Source of the DNA: Massospora cicadina
Taxonomy: Eukaryota > Entomophthoromycota > Entomophthoromycetes > Entomophthorales > Entomophthoraceae
Length of the DNA stretch: 64,000 nt
Reading direction: 5' to 3'
Assembly (NCBI GenBank): GCA_022478985.1
Contig: JAKSZP010000019.1
Location: 1-64,000, forward strand
Shown here: positions 1 to 10,321 of the stretch, one piece after another
How the letters are laid out: every line of letters begins with the position of its first letter
Numbering within the stretch: position 1 is the first letter of the stretch
The notes under the pieces: model-generated
Seen by the model: the letters and a program-made list of their open reading frames with translations, nothing else
Told to the model about the DNA's origin: nothing
The model's database searches: none
Position numbers and translations under genes: made by a program

Positions 1-1500
1 TATTGTCAAGCTTATCTATTTGAATGGCATGATGGAAGAATGCCAGACTATGCCTCGAGGAGAAAGTGCAGGCAATCAATGTCTTCATCTTCTCAAAGTT
101 GTGGTATGTCACTCATGTGCTGCCAATGAGACTGAACTTAGAGAGGAAAATCAGGACAATGCTCTGAACCTTCCTGTGGTTCAAGGCGAAGGCAGCGCTG
201 ATACCTCTGGAAGCCCTGTCAAAACCAAAGAACAAAGGAGGCATGGGCCTCCTGGACTTCAAATATCACACCCAGCAAATATGGGGGAAGTTGTTCCTTA
301 AGCTAACACAGATGCACATGCGTTGCCTGACCCTATCATAGGGCGTAAACTGGGCAAGAGCCCAAGGTCTTCAAGAGCCAGTCTCACCCCACTCACTATG
401 TGAATGGATGGTGCACCACCCGCGGATAACCTCCTGAAAGGGTACTCCACACTACTGGTGACTATGCAATCAGGCCATGCGCCAGGGAGGATGGTCATTT
501 GAGCAATTGGCCCAAAATGCTGACAAAATTTAAAGGGACGTCGAAGACCATAATTTCACAATGATTTCCACAATGATCTGGGAGGAGCATAACTGAATTG
601 CTGATGAATATGCAACCAAGTTGATCAAAAATAAGGTACAAATAAATGCTGATAGACTATGGGGATCCACTTCTTAAACTGGGATGCAATCCGCCCACTC
701 ATCCACAAATTCTAAATGACTGGACTACCAAAGGCCATGACACCAATTACCCAACAAAGGAGTTGATTTTGGGCCTGAACTCCCGTTTGGATATAGCTAA
801 ACTGCGATTTGGTAACCTGGAAGATCCTAAACTGGGCATTCAAATTGGGCAAGCACAGCGGGCCAGACTACCAGCACAAAGAGTGCCACATATGCACTGA
901 ACTGGAAGCAGACATCGCCCACCGTTATTATGAATATGCTGTGTTCAAAAAATACTGGTCCACAATGTGACACATCCTATCAAGCAAACAATCGCTGACA
1001 GGAATACATCCATCACAAGATCTTTTCTTCACAAAAACCCTGAGAATAGCTCCGATCTAACTATGAGCCTTCATTTACCATTATTGTGTATGGGTAATTC
1101 ACTTTGCATTTGTTGCCAAGATTTTGAGCAATGAGCGCCCCCCCACAAAGGTTTGGTATTGGAGACCATTCTGGATTATTTCTGACCAGCTCCATTGGAT
1201 CTCAAAATTTTCGCGCCTAATCCCCAGGAGTTATAAAGCTGCATGTTTGGCTTTCCCCATTGGATAGCTCATCATATGCAATGAGTCAACTAATCAACTG
1301 AGAATCAAATGGCCTGTAAGCCCACTGACACTAGAACTGTGGCTAGCAATGGCGATTGCCAATCAGCAATGGTCAGAGGTGTTAGAACTCTAGCAGCCCA
1401 AACTCCCAGTCCTTTTCACCCTTGCCCAAATCGCCTGTATTCCACCCTCCCCTCTTACTTTCCCTTAGAATTTATTTTAAAATAAAGTATGGAGTTTTTA
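1..1500 (+). pseudogene. 3' end of a diverged LINE (LINE F), ORF2 C-terminal remnant
   Basis: This is a decayed LINE ORF2 C-terminal region, entering from the left edge and broken by many stops and frameshifts. Read across frames, bases 90-300 give a post-RT segment with KNKGGMGLLDFKYHTQQIWG, the counterpart of the GGMGLLDF block in the intact LINEs of this window. Bases 875-960 give CHICTELEADIAHRYYEYAV, a CCHC-type finger of the kind at LINE ORF2 C-termini, with the last cysteine lost. The unit ends in an A-rich stretch with AATAAA near 1,484. Its protein is clearly diverged from LINEs A to E, so it is a separate lineage. The element type is fairly sure; exact ends are not. Confidence 0.6.
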
Positions 1501-1509
1501 TAAAAAAAT

Positions 1510-1600
1510 CATCCAGCATAATTGGCTTAGCTTGTGACTCTAAATTTAAAGTTTAATAAGGCTATGTGTTCAAATCCTGGAGCAATTACTTTTATATAAT
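1510..1600 (+). repeat. tRNA-derived SINE-like head
   Basis: The sequence directly behind the A-rich end of LINE F carries a near-perfect RNA polymerase III A box (TGGCTTAGCTTG) and, about 40 bases later, a B box (TGTTCAAATCC). This is the internal promoter layout of a tRNA or tRNA-derived SINE. No good acceptor stem closes around it, so a working tRNA gene is unlikely. No LINE-like tail was found behind it, so the family is unknown. Confidence 0.4.
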
Positions 1601-1644
1601 CTCTTTTAACTATTTAATTTATTTAAATCATTTGAACAATTGTT

Positions 1645-1941
1645 CAACTAGTTTATTTTTAAATTTTATTTGAGGTGGGCTGACCTGGGGGATGACATGC
1701 ACCAATTAAGGGGAAATCAAATGAATGGAAAAGGAGGATAAAACCCAGAAAACCTCCATGTGCGGTGTATAATAGACCAGGAACTCCATGGACCGCCTTG
1801 CTATTTGCTATCTCAGTTCAGGGCATTGGTGCACAATGCCAACACAGTCATAATTGTCCCCTACTAAAGTTCATCTACTGGGATCAAACTTGGGGAGGCA
1901 GTGGTAGTGAGTCCATATTCTACCACTGAGGTACCTGCCCC
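1645..1941 (-). mobile_element. tRNA-derived SINE 1 with LINE-type 3' tail
   Basis: Read on the minus strand, the unit begins at 1,941 with a tRNA-like head: GGGGCAGG, then A box TACCTCAGTGG, then B box AGTTTGATCCC about 35 bases on. An unrelated body follows. The 3' end (about 1,655-1,700) reads CCAGGTCAGCCCACCTCAAA then AATAAAATTTAAA. That tail is nearly the same as the 3' ends of the LINEs and ORF1-only elements here (for example around 15,440, 34,190 and 56,660). A pol III head joined to a LINE tail is the standard structure of a SINE moved by a partner LINE. The TSD is unclear; a weak TTGAACA match flanks the unit. Confidence 0.65.
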
Positions 1942-1995
1942 TATAAATTGAACATTTACTTAATAAAAATTTCACTGACGTACTGACATATCTAT

Positions 1996-2015
1996 TGACT
2001 GACTGACTGACTGAC
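1996..2015. repeat. (TGAC)5 microsatellite
   Basis: Five perfect tandem copies of TGAC lie just before the larger minisatellite. Confidence 0.9.
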
Positions 2016-2515
2016 ATCTGAAACTTTCGAGTCTGATAGGGTCAATCTATTTGGGTGAGTGGGTGAGAATTGGCAAATCTTATCAAATCTGAAATCATCA
2101 AGCCTGATGGGTTCAATCTATTTTGGCAAGTGGGTGAGAATTGACAAATATTATCTAATAATTCATTAAATTGCTCACCTGAAGCTAATTAAGTCTAATA
2201 AGTTTAATCTATTTGGGTGAGTGGGTGAGAATTGGTAAATAATATCTAATCTGAAACTTTCAAGTATGATAGGTTCAAGCTTCTTGAGGTGAGTGGGTGA
2301 GAATTGGCAAATATTATCTATTAATTCACCAAATTTCTCACCTGGAGCTAATCAAGTCTAATAAGTATAATCTATTTGGGTGAGTGTATGAGAATTGGCA
2401 AATAAGATTAAATCTGAAATTATCAAGCCTGATGGGTTCAATTTATTTGGGTGAGTGGGTGAGAATTGGCGAATATTATCTAATAATTCACCAGATTGCT
2501 CACCTAAAACTCAAC
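2016..2515. repeat. dimeric minisatellite, alternating 72- and 90-bp units
   Basis: The core GGTGAGTGGGTGAGAATTGG recurs with small changes near 2,053, 2,125, 2,214, 2,287, 2,378 and 2,449. Spacings alternate between about 72 and 90 bases. The short-spaced copies follow a CTGAAA...AAGCCTGATGGGTTCAA segment and the long-spaced ones follow a TAATTCACCAAATTGCTCACC segment. About three copies of a 163-bp dimer are present. No coding potential is seen. Confidence 0.85.
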
Positions 2516-3685
2516 AAAAATAGTTATTAGAGTTTAAGTAGATTGCATAGTTAGGATAATCAGCTCACCAGCCACAAGGGCAACAGCGGAGCTGTTAGTC
2601 TGAGTGGCTCAAGAGTAGTGCTGGCACAGCCTATATGCTACAATGTGAGCTTATCATCTGATAAACTAAATACTGCAGCAAAGCATGTGTAACTGGATGT
2701 TAGGCTTATATATTTTAAAAACCTGCCTAGTTTGGTTCACCTAATTAATAAAATATGCTTGGCAAGTTAAGTAGAAGTTGATTTAGTAGTTTGGAAGATA
2801 TGTACATACTCATTTTATTCAAGATAAGGGGACCATGGGACCCTTCTTTTTAACAAAAAAATAAAGGCAGGAAAAAATGGAGAAAAATTTGCTAAAAAAC
2901 CTGATTAACCTCTAGTATGCTAGATTAGGTTCCCCTAGCCTAGCATAACTGAGGGGGAAGGGGGCAAATTGGGTTTTTGAGGGATCATGCCAGAGCAGAC
3001 AGAAATGGAGTTGGCGCATCACCTGCATGTAGTTAAAGATTGAAGATAGTTATATTGGATTCATTAATAATATCTGCAGTATTTAAAGCATCTATAATCA
3101 GTCAAGTTATTCTCCACATGCAGGAGTAAACTTGGCAGGTGGGTAAAATCAGTTTTTTCTTCAGATGATTTACCACTGTTTAAGCCACATGTTTAAACAG
3201 CTTGGATAGATGATTCAATAGCCTTAAGACCCATCACAATGTTCTATTGTTTGGCAGCAAAGGGAAAATTACCAGGGAAACTTGGCCCAGGGAAACCATT
3301 TTTCAAAGGGACCAATGTAGATTGAATACTATGCTGCAACAGAGTGTTGTCAGGGGCAGCTGCTACTTCAGTTGCCATTTCAAAAAGCGGTTTTTATTGG
3401 GGACAGCCTTTTTTTGGGCTGAAATGATGGTGAGGAGCCGTTTCAGAAGAACTTAAAAAATCATCTCATTTGAACACCGGGTCCATCCCATGTGGACAAT
3501 CATCATCAACCCAATTGAGCACATCAAAAGGATTGAGGTTGGGCATGATTGGCCCTGCAACCAATGATGATTGGGCAGGAAGTGTGGTAAGATTTTTAGT
3601 TTTTATAAATTTGGGTCTCAGCTTCTGTTAAGCTGAGACATTGGGTTTCAAATTGCATGTTTATAGCTTTTGATTGGCTGAATTT
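2516..3685. other. unassigned AT-rich stretch
   Basis: No gene or known element is recognised in this stretch. The short open frame at 3,247-3,456 has no recognisable motif. A perfect 8-bp stem (CTCAGCTT/AAGCTGAG) lies near 3,616-3,636. Confidence 0.5.
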
Positions 3686-3688
3686 GCT

Positions 3689-4590
3689 TCAGCTATCCAC
3701 ACAGATTTTGAGAAAGGGGTGGAAGGATTGTGCCTCACAAGAAAATTTCAGGTGAGGCAGCTGAAAAGTTGCCAGCAGCTGAGGAGGTGGGGCCAATCCC
3801 CCAACTTCAATAAGAGCAGGGAACTTCCATTTTGAGTGATCTAACTCAAAACAGGAAGGGCAAACTACCCACCCACTTTTGACGCGGGCCCAAAAATGAT
3901 GATTGGGGGCAGATTTAATAAATGAACAGGGCAGAATCACCTGAGTGATTCCACGCTCAGTAGGCCAAATCATGGCAAATGCATGAGGGCTGGCAAGGTG
4001 TTTAGCCCCATTAGGGACCACAAACTGCAGAACAGGGTCTGATCTGTAAATGGCTAACCCTTCCACCAATTCATGTTGTTAACTGCAGGGGGTGGATAGG
4101 TGGGCAAACCTGCAAACTGCATTATGAGAGTGGTGTCCATGGGTAGATGGGTCCGAGTGGTCAGCAGGGGTGTTTTTCTAAAAAACAACGGAATGATGGC
4201 TGCCATTGCAGCATCAGCTTTGCTGGTGAAGCCAAGATCAAAATACCCCTTATAGGGGCAAAAATTACTGAAGCCTGTGGGCTTCATCACTGCCAGCACC
4301 TCCTTGATAATTTCCTTATCAGAATAAAAAAACAATGTGCCATATTTGATATGAAGGCTGAAGTGTATGTTGCTCTGAGGGAGTACCAGGGGGCTTTGCA
4401 GCAACGCCTGGGAGCATGCAAGGTGGGCGGCAAGGTCCTTTGGTGGGGATGAATTGCCCCACTGAAGTGGTAGGCCAGACACTACCCACAAACACTTGGG
4501 TGCCAAGCAAAAATACTCAACAGTGCTGGCCCACTTCCCCAGGAGGGAACAGCAGCCAGCACCAAATCAGGCAACTCGACATTCAAAATA
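3689..4590 (-). pseudogene. LINE/ORF1-only-element ORF1 fragment (H3)
   Basis: Two overlapping minus frames (4,506-4,054 and 4,069-3,689), plus an upstream shifted frame to about 4,585, together encode an RNA-binding ORF1 protein closely like that of H1 and H2. Shared blocks include LPQSNIHFSLHIKYGTLFFY, the RNP1-like YFDLGFTSKADAAMA and a degenerate CCHC finger CPSCFELDHSKWKFP, in which the last cysteine is lost. ORF1 proteins of this type coat LINE RNA. The copy seems to stop shortly after the finger near 3,690, and no LINE 3' tail was found below it. It is probably a truncated copy of the 1.92-kb ORF1-only family, although a piece of a full LINE cannot be excluded. Confidence 0.6.
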
Positions 4591-4619
4591 AAATAAAATT
4601 TTATTAAATTTTCAACTGA

Positions 4620-4816
4620 TTTGATTTTTGAAATTCAAAAACTGATACGCATGAGAGATGTCACATACTCAATGATTTTAAGTATAAATAGATGTTTTGG
4701 GTAGCAGTTTGGTGCTATTTGATCGATTTGATAGGTTTTTTTGTTTGGCCAAGTGGTTGATGGCTTTTGTTCAAATTGATAAGACATGGTTAAGGTTTGA
4801 GGGGTGATTAGTTATT
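4620..4816. repeat. left part of ~50-bp tandem repeat region, ends in LINE B target site
   Basis: This AT-rich segment contains diverged units of the form TTGATttGATaagTT...cAAGTGGTTgATgg, which recur at 10,116-10,220 and 15,760-16,060. The last 18 bases (4,799-4,816, GAGGGGTGATTAGTTATT) are duplicated at 10,098-10,115 as the TSD of LINE B. Confidence 0.55.
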
Positions 4817-4961
4817 TAAATTTTAAATTTTAAGTTTATTGTGGGGAAGGCTGACCATGGGACGGACACTTCCGAATATGAAACAGATGAGACAAAACTC
4901 AGTACCAGGTGAGGCACCCCAGAGAAGCGATGCTATCTCTTGTTGCCAGCGGGAAAGCCAC

Positions 4962-7900
4962 TTATGGGAAGGGGGAGGGAACGTGTGTAGGGGGCGTAGC
5001 CACTATTGAGCACGTGTGGAGGAAGGGGTCTGATTTGATGAACCAGACTGGGAACCAGGAGGAGACCAGCTGCTGGCGACGTGGTGGGAGATATCCAAAC
5101 ATCCACGCTTGAAAGTGATCCACCAAATGAGACTGGAATCTGTGGACAGCTTCAGGGAGGGTGGGGATGGATCCGGCGATGGCATCCAAGATAATTGTGT
5201 GGATAGTCCACATGGCGATTGCAACCACCAGAGCACGAAGGGAGGGTGGGGAGGGGGAGGCCATTGATGAAGCAAACATATCTCTTGACAGACTGAAGGG
5301 ATGTGTTTGATCCTGGCCTAGCAGACGTTGGACTTCGCGCCATATTACTTTAGAGGTGGGGCACTTCTCCAGGCGGTGAAACAGCGTTCCATACTGGCCA
5401 CACACGACACAGGATGAGTGTAAAGCATTAGAGCGCTCAGCTGTACGATACACCCGCCTCAGGCAGCGCCACACATGGGAACGGACTTGAGGCTGCAACA
5501 GAGGATGGTGTGCGTATTTCCAGATAGTCTTTTGAGTCTCAGTGGAATAAGGGATGTCCATCATGTCCAGGTAGTCCACCCTGGATAGGACTTGGGGTCG
5601 AGTGGGGATCACGCCATCATGGATGGGTAGCCCCTGTACCTCTTGTGTGGACTGAGGAGAGGGGCGGCCTCTTTGGGTTGTATGTCCACTAATACAAATT
5701 CTCCACTCTGCGCTTCGAATGGAGAGTAGGATTCGTTTGTAGTGGGTTTTGGTCCCGTGAGGACCTGTGGCTGATGTGTGTGTTGCGAGGTATTTCATCA
5801 GGGAGTGGGGGTTTGATGGATTGTTGAGGCCCAAGGCTCAGGAGAAGTTGGAGCGGGCCGCGCGGGACCAGTGTTGGGATGGGAGTGTAGGAGCAGTGAC
5901 GGCCGCAATCCAGGTGCCTAGGATCTTGGCGGCATGGGCTTTGAAGTCAAGTAGGCCCATGCCACCATGATGATGAGGGCCAAACATGACCTCTAGCCGT
6001 ACTGGTGGAGGGCGGCCTGACCAAAGCCAACCTTGTAGCAAAGCATACAGGGATTTGAAGAAGCTTGGGGAGAAGGGGATGGCGTGGGCTCCAAACCAGA
6101 CTTTGGATAGGAGCATAGAGTTGGCAAGAACAACCCTGCCAGTGAGGGTAGTAGGGTGGGCTCTGAGAGAGGCGATTCGCTTCGTCACGTTGTCCAGTAT
6201 ATGGCCCTCCATTACTGCTGACGCGTATCCTCCTGCCTCCAACCACACGCCCAGATGGCGTACCGGTCCTATGGTAGGTCGCGGCACAAGGGGAGCACCA
6301 GTGGAGCGGTGTGTTTTGAGTTAGTAAGGCGTGGACTTGGGCGAGCAGCTGGGCTGGGTTGGGAACTACTTGCTGGGGCCCAGCAGTTCTGAAACTGACC
6401 AAGGAGGATGATTTCAGTTTTGGAGGCGTTTAGTGCCGCGTTGCTTACCTGGGAATATTCCTGGATGAGGGCTTCAAGCGCGCGTGCATCTTTATTATTA
6501 GACACCCCCACCACGCAATCATCTGCAAATGCCATCATCTTGACTGGGGTTTGGCCTGGCACATGGACCCCAGTGAGTTGGGCATTCACATTTCGCAGTA
6601 GTGGGTCAAGGCTGAAGTTGTATAAGAGTGGGCTCAGGGGGTCCCCTTGTTGCAGGCCCCTTTGAGGATGGACTACATCCGTTAGGAAACCTGGGCCATG
6701 CACAGCCATTGTTGCAGATTCCGTGAGCAGCATCACCCAGTTAATGAAGCGGGGAGGTAGGCGGAATTGTTGGAGGCAGGCCCTAAGGTATTCCCAGTTT
6801 ACTCTATCATAGGCCTTTTGTTGGTCCAAGAATACAAGTGCCCCAGAGGCTGTGGACTGACACACATTAGCCACAGAGTGCACATTATCCCAAATCGACC
6901 TTCTGAGGATGAAACCAAATTGTTCTGGAGAGATGGTGGCAGATGCTACAGTCCATAAACGGTTAGCCATGATTTTTGTTAAAATTTTGGTGTCTGTGTT
7001 TGTTAGAGAAATGGGGCGCCAGTTGGCTAAGTCTAGCCTATCCCCTTTCTTGAAGAGTGTGACTGTAAAAGCCTCATGTCCTCCTGGTAGGAGGCATATT
7101 TCCAACAGGCTTTGGTTAAGTGAGGCTAGCAGCAATGGGGATATGTATTTAAAATATTTTTTGTAGAACTCATATGGAATGCCATCTGGGCCTGGGCATT
7201 TTCGGTTTGGCGCACCGCAAATGGTAGTCCATAATTCGTTCGGAGTAATTAAATTCATTATTTCCGGGTATCGGAAAATGGTGCAGATATGAGCTCTGTC
7301 GAGAAATTCTGCCATTTCGGCTGGCTGAATTGGTTCAGCTCAGTATAACTTGGAGTAATATCTTTGCATTTCTATTGCCACTTCAGCCAGTGTGTCCACG
7401 ATAGAATTATCCGATCTTCGCACCTGTGTACAAGCCACACTCTGGCGTGGTGCAAAATTTTTTTGAAGAAGTATGCGGTGCACTTGTCACCTTTAGTGAT
7501 GCGTGTGGCCCTGTATTGGACACAAACCCAATGTTTGTGTTGCCTTTCAAGTGCGTTGAGGTGGGCTGCTGCCTCCGCCCACTTCTGGCCCCATGCAGGG
7601 CTATATCCTGAGGCTGGAATGTTGGACTCCAAGTGGGCCAATTCTGCCAGCGCGCGCGATATAACCGCCAATGTGGCTCGTGAGCGTCTGGATGAGAGAT
7701 GGCGATAGTGGCGGATGGTGTCTTTTTTGAAAGTTGCCCATGTGGAAATGGGGTCTGCGCAAAACGGTGCAACAAAATAATTTTGCCAAAGTTGCCTCTT
7801 CCACCCATGTGGAAAATCCTGGCGATGCTAGCTCTGGGGGGTGGATTTTGCACCAATGTGGGGCCTTTGCAACTGTGATGGGTAAGTGGTATGTTATCGA

Positions 7901-8573
7901 GACCAGTCGATGGTCGGAGAATTCCATTTTCATTGTTTTGAAGTGGGAGATGTGGGGTTGGAATTTCGCTGGCGCTAGAATAAGGTCAATGCGGGTCATG
8001 GACCTTAATTGGCCGTTGTGGATGTGGGGACGCGTCATGTTTTTGAGCAGGGGGCATGTCACGGCAGCGCATCCATTAACCCAAGGGTGGCTTTTAGAAC
8101 GCGTAGTTCTACGTGACCCTGTGGGGCGTGGGGTGAGGGTGGCCACCGGTCCATTGGTGAGGTTAGCCAACAGTTCATGTCACCGATTAGGAAAGAATTG
8201 GGGGTAGCAGGAGGGATTTGACTGATGAGAAAAATTCCCAACGCTCTTGTGCACCGTTTTGGCATAAATGTTGACAATTGTGTGTGCAACATCAGCCCAT
8301 GAGAAGGTGACAACAAGCACTCGGTCATTTAGGAATGTTTCTGAAGATGTAAATTTGAAAAAATTGTTTTTCTGAATTAGCACCCCACAGTGCTTCAACC
8401 AAAAGGATAGGGATGGTAGGAGCATTGTTTTCCAAGCATCCTCAGAACCTCGTGGACAGTGGGTTTACTGGATGGCCAGGATATCCACGGGTAAATTATT
8501 TTGTAAAAAACTCAGTTTCCTAGCCTGGGACGGGGAGGCCTTGAGTCTGGCGATATTCAGCGTCCCTAGAGTG
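4962..8573 (-). pseudogene. LINE B ORF2: AP endonuclease, reverse transcriptase, zinc finger
   Basis: ORF2 of a LINE nicks target DNA and copies the RNA in place. The frame runs from about 8,573 to the stop at 4,962 (about 1,200 codons) in several shifted pieces. The N-terminal APE-type endonuclease (8,573-7,900) has NLPVDILAIQ-TH, with a stop in place of the usual Glu codon, and a GDMNCW block. The reverse transcriptase (about 7,315-6,400) has CPGPDGIPYEFYKKYFKY, a QQKAYDRV block, GLQQGDPLSPLLYNFSLDPL and catalytic FADD at 6,518-6,529. A C-terminal finger C-x2-C-x7-H-x4-C (CVVCGQYGTLFHRLEKC) lies near 5,413-5,363. The catalytic residues survive but the frame does not, so the copy should be inactive. 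Confidence 0.88.
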
Positions 8574-8583
8574 AAGGTTTCCC

Positions 8584-10006
8584 CTATCGCACCTTAGGTG
8601 CGAGGGGTGGGCCCCCTGGCCCACCAGCCTCTTCCAGGTCCCCATGGGCTTTCACAGCAGCGCGGGTATTAGCAGCAACGCTATCAGGGTTTTTGTTAAT
8701 TTTTGCAGAAAGAGTCGCGTTGGCTTTGGCCTTTGCTTTTTGTTTTCCTGAAGTCGGACTAATTTTTTGTGGTGCGGATAAGTTTGGTGCACCGTCAAGT
8801 GGGGCAAAAAAATTTTTTTTGGTTGGGATAGGTCCCAAGTCAGTTTCAACTGGGGCTTGGGTGCAGCGATTAGGTGAGATCAAATCTCCCATTGGATCCT
8901 TGGATTGAGTGGCCCATTCGGCTTGGGCCTCCCAATCTGATTGGGTGATGGATTACCGAGTTGCTTCCACCATGAAGGTCTCCATGTCCTCCTGGCGTTG
9001 TGAGTGTGGGATGGTGGTGGTGACCTTGGCCGCTTCCTTGGCCGCAGTCCTATGGGCCTGCTTAGCCTTCTTCTGCTCCTGCGGGGAGATGGGCTTTACC
9101 AATAGGTAGCAGCCTTGTGCTCCCCACGGGAAAGCCTCTTTGGTGCTTGTGGTTGGTTCGTAGTGCGCCTCTCTGCTGGCCATGGCCGCCGAGGGGTGCT
9201 CTTGGAATGTAACGCCCTCTTTAATGGGGCACGCGTGTGCCTTATGGCTGAACGCGTCACAGTGGGTGCAAATGGGGGGCGCGCTGTCCATGGTTACCCG
9301 GAATGGGTGGGTGGTGTGCCCTGCGATATCAATAAAGGTGGAGTGCGGGATCTGGGTTAGGTCCTTCACAATCTCCTCAGTTGGGGTCAGAACTGCGATG
9401 GCTTTGCTGGTGCACAGGTGTGGCATCAGCGTGAAACGTTGCATTTTGAAAGATTGTATTTCGCCGTATATGGCGAGACCATCTTTCAGGTGTTGCTCCA
9501 AAATATCACGTTTTACCATAGTAGGCAAAAAGTCAAACGTGAGGAAAATTTGGTTTGATTTTGTCCATCTGGTGCATTTAGTTTGATGACCCATTGCCCT
9601 TCAGGGAGGTTGACCACTACGCGCACCGCTGCAGCCTCGTCTGCTGCTATTTTGCTTTCAAAACCTAGGTCCAGCCAACCGCGTGACATGGAGTGAGGTG
9701 CAACGTACACCGCGGTCGGGAAAATTTTGTGTACATCTTCACAAAATTTTTCCCATAGGGCCATTTTTGGATGTCCAGATACACACAGACTCCGAATTCC
9801 ATCAACAAAAGTAGCTGGGAGTGTGGCGTGTTGATGTACTGGTTGCATTGTGCTTGCCACGCGAGTATCTCCGGGGAAATTGTGACCGCCAGTTTTTTTA
9901 GATTTTTTTCTATTCCGCCGGATTCTCCAGGGCGTTTTCAAACATTAGAGGCCGTGGGCCTTCCGCCTGCTCCTCTTGCCTTGCTTGCCCAACTGCTCCC
10001 AGACAT
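8584..10006 (-). pseudogene. LINE B ORF1: RRM-like and CCHC RNA-binding protein
   Basis: The start is the ATG at 10,006, about 92 bases inside the element, opening M-S-G-S-S-W-A-S as in LINEs A and C. The middle part has an RRM-like pattern (IFLTFDFLPTMVKRDILEQH ... GLAIYGEIQSFKMQ ... GKAIAVL). A CCHC knuckle follows, CTHCDAFSHKAHAC, C-x2-C-x4-H-x4-C, at about 9,270-9,229. A lysine- and alanine-rich tail ends at 8,584. There is a frameshift near 9,590 and a stop near 8,950. The predicted role is binding of LINE RNA. Confidence 0.82.
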
Positions 10007-10115
10007 GGGCGCAGACTAATCCCCTCTATGATATTATCAAACTAGATTTAGTCTTGAATTGAATGTCTTGCAAAAGTGTTTGCAACGAGAAAGAAAAGAG
10101 GGGTGATTAGTTATT

Positions 10116-10220
10116 GGTTGTTTTGATAAGTTCAGATAGGTTTACCTGAGTGGTTTTTGGTTGATTTGATTAAGCAATTAGATTTGGCTGAATGGTTTTG
10201 TTTATCTATAATATAGAATC
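10116..10220. repeat. middle part of ~50-bp tandem repeat region, between LINEs B and D
   Basis: A short island of the same TTGAT/AAGTT/GGTTTTTGG-type repeat lies between the TSD of LINE B and the TSD of LINE D. It shows that both LINEs landed in one repeat array. Confidence 0.5.
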
Positions 10221-10321
10221 TAAATTAAAAAATTGAAGAAAGCTTTTCTTTCTTGTAACAATCACTTTAGTTACTATGATTTGATTCAATCAGCAAATTT
10301 GGATAATCACACACAGGAAAG

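Larger units (their letters stand above)
4817..10098 (-). mobile_element. LINE B, full-length non-LTR retrotransposon
   Basis: This is a complete LINE of about 5.28 kb on the minus strand. Its 5' end at about 10,098 reads CTTTTCTTTC. Its 3' end near 4,817-4,870 carries the family tail ATGGTCAGCCTTCCCCACAA, then TAAACTTAAA. It is flanked by a perfect 18-bp TSD (4,799-4,816 and 10,098-10,115; the G at 10,098 belongs to either), so it has the least decayed insertion footprint in the window. It holds two genes in the usual order ORF1-ORF2. Both contain stops or frameshifts. It is nearly identical to LINE A over its full length. Confidence 0.92.

Noticed and set aside
1510..1600. A working tRNA gene
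   Set aside because: Pol III boxes are good but no 7-bp acceptor stem or clean anticodon arm closes; SINE-like origin is more likely.
2016..2515. CRISPR-like array
   Set aside because: Units alternate in length, spacers are themselves repeated, and the setting is eukaryotic; it is a minisatellite.
3247..3456. 69-codon frame as a host gene
   Set aside because: It is short, with unremarkable composition and no motif, in an unassigned AT-rich stretch.
9182..9586. Plus-strand frames opposite LINE B ORF1 and the many similar frames opposite LINEs A and C
   Set aside because: They are antisense shadows of ORF1/ORF2; the minus-strand (B, C) or plus-strand (A) frames carry the RRM, CCHC and RT motifs.
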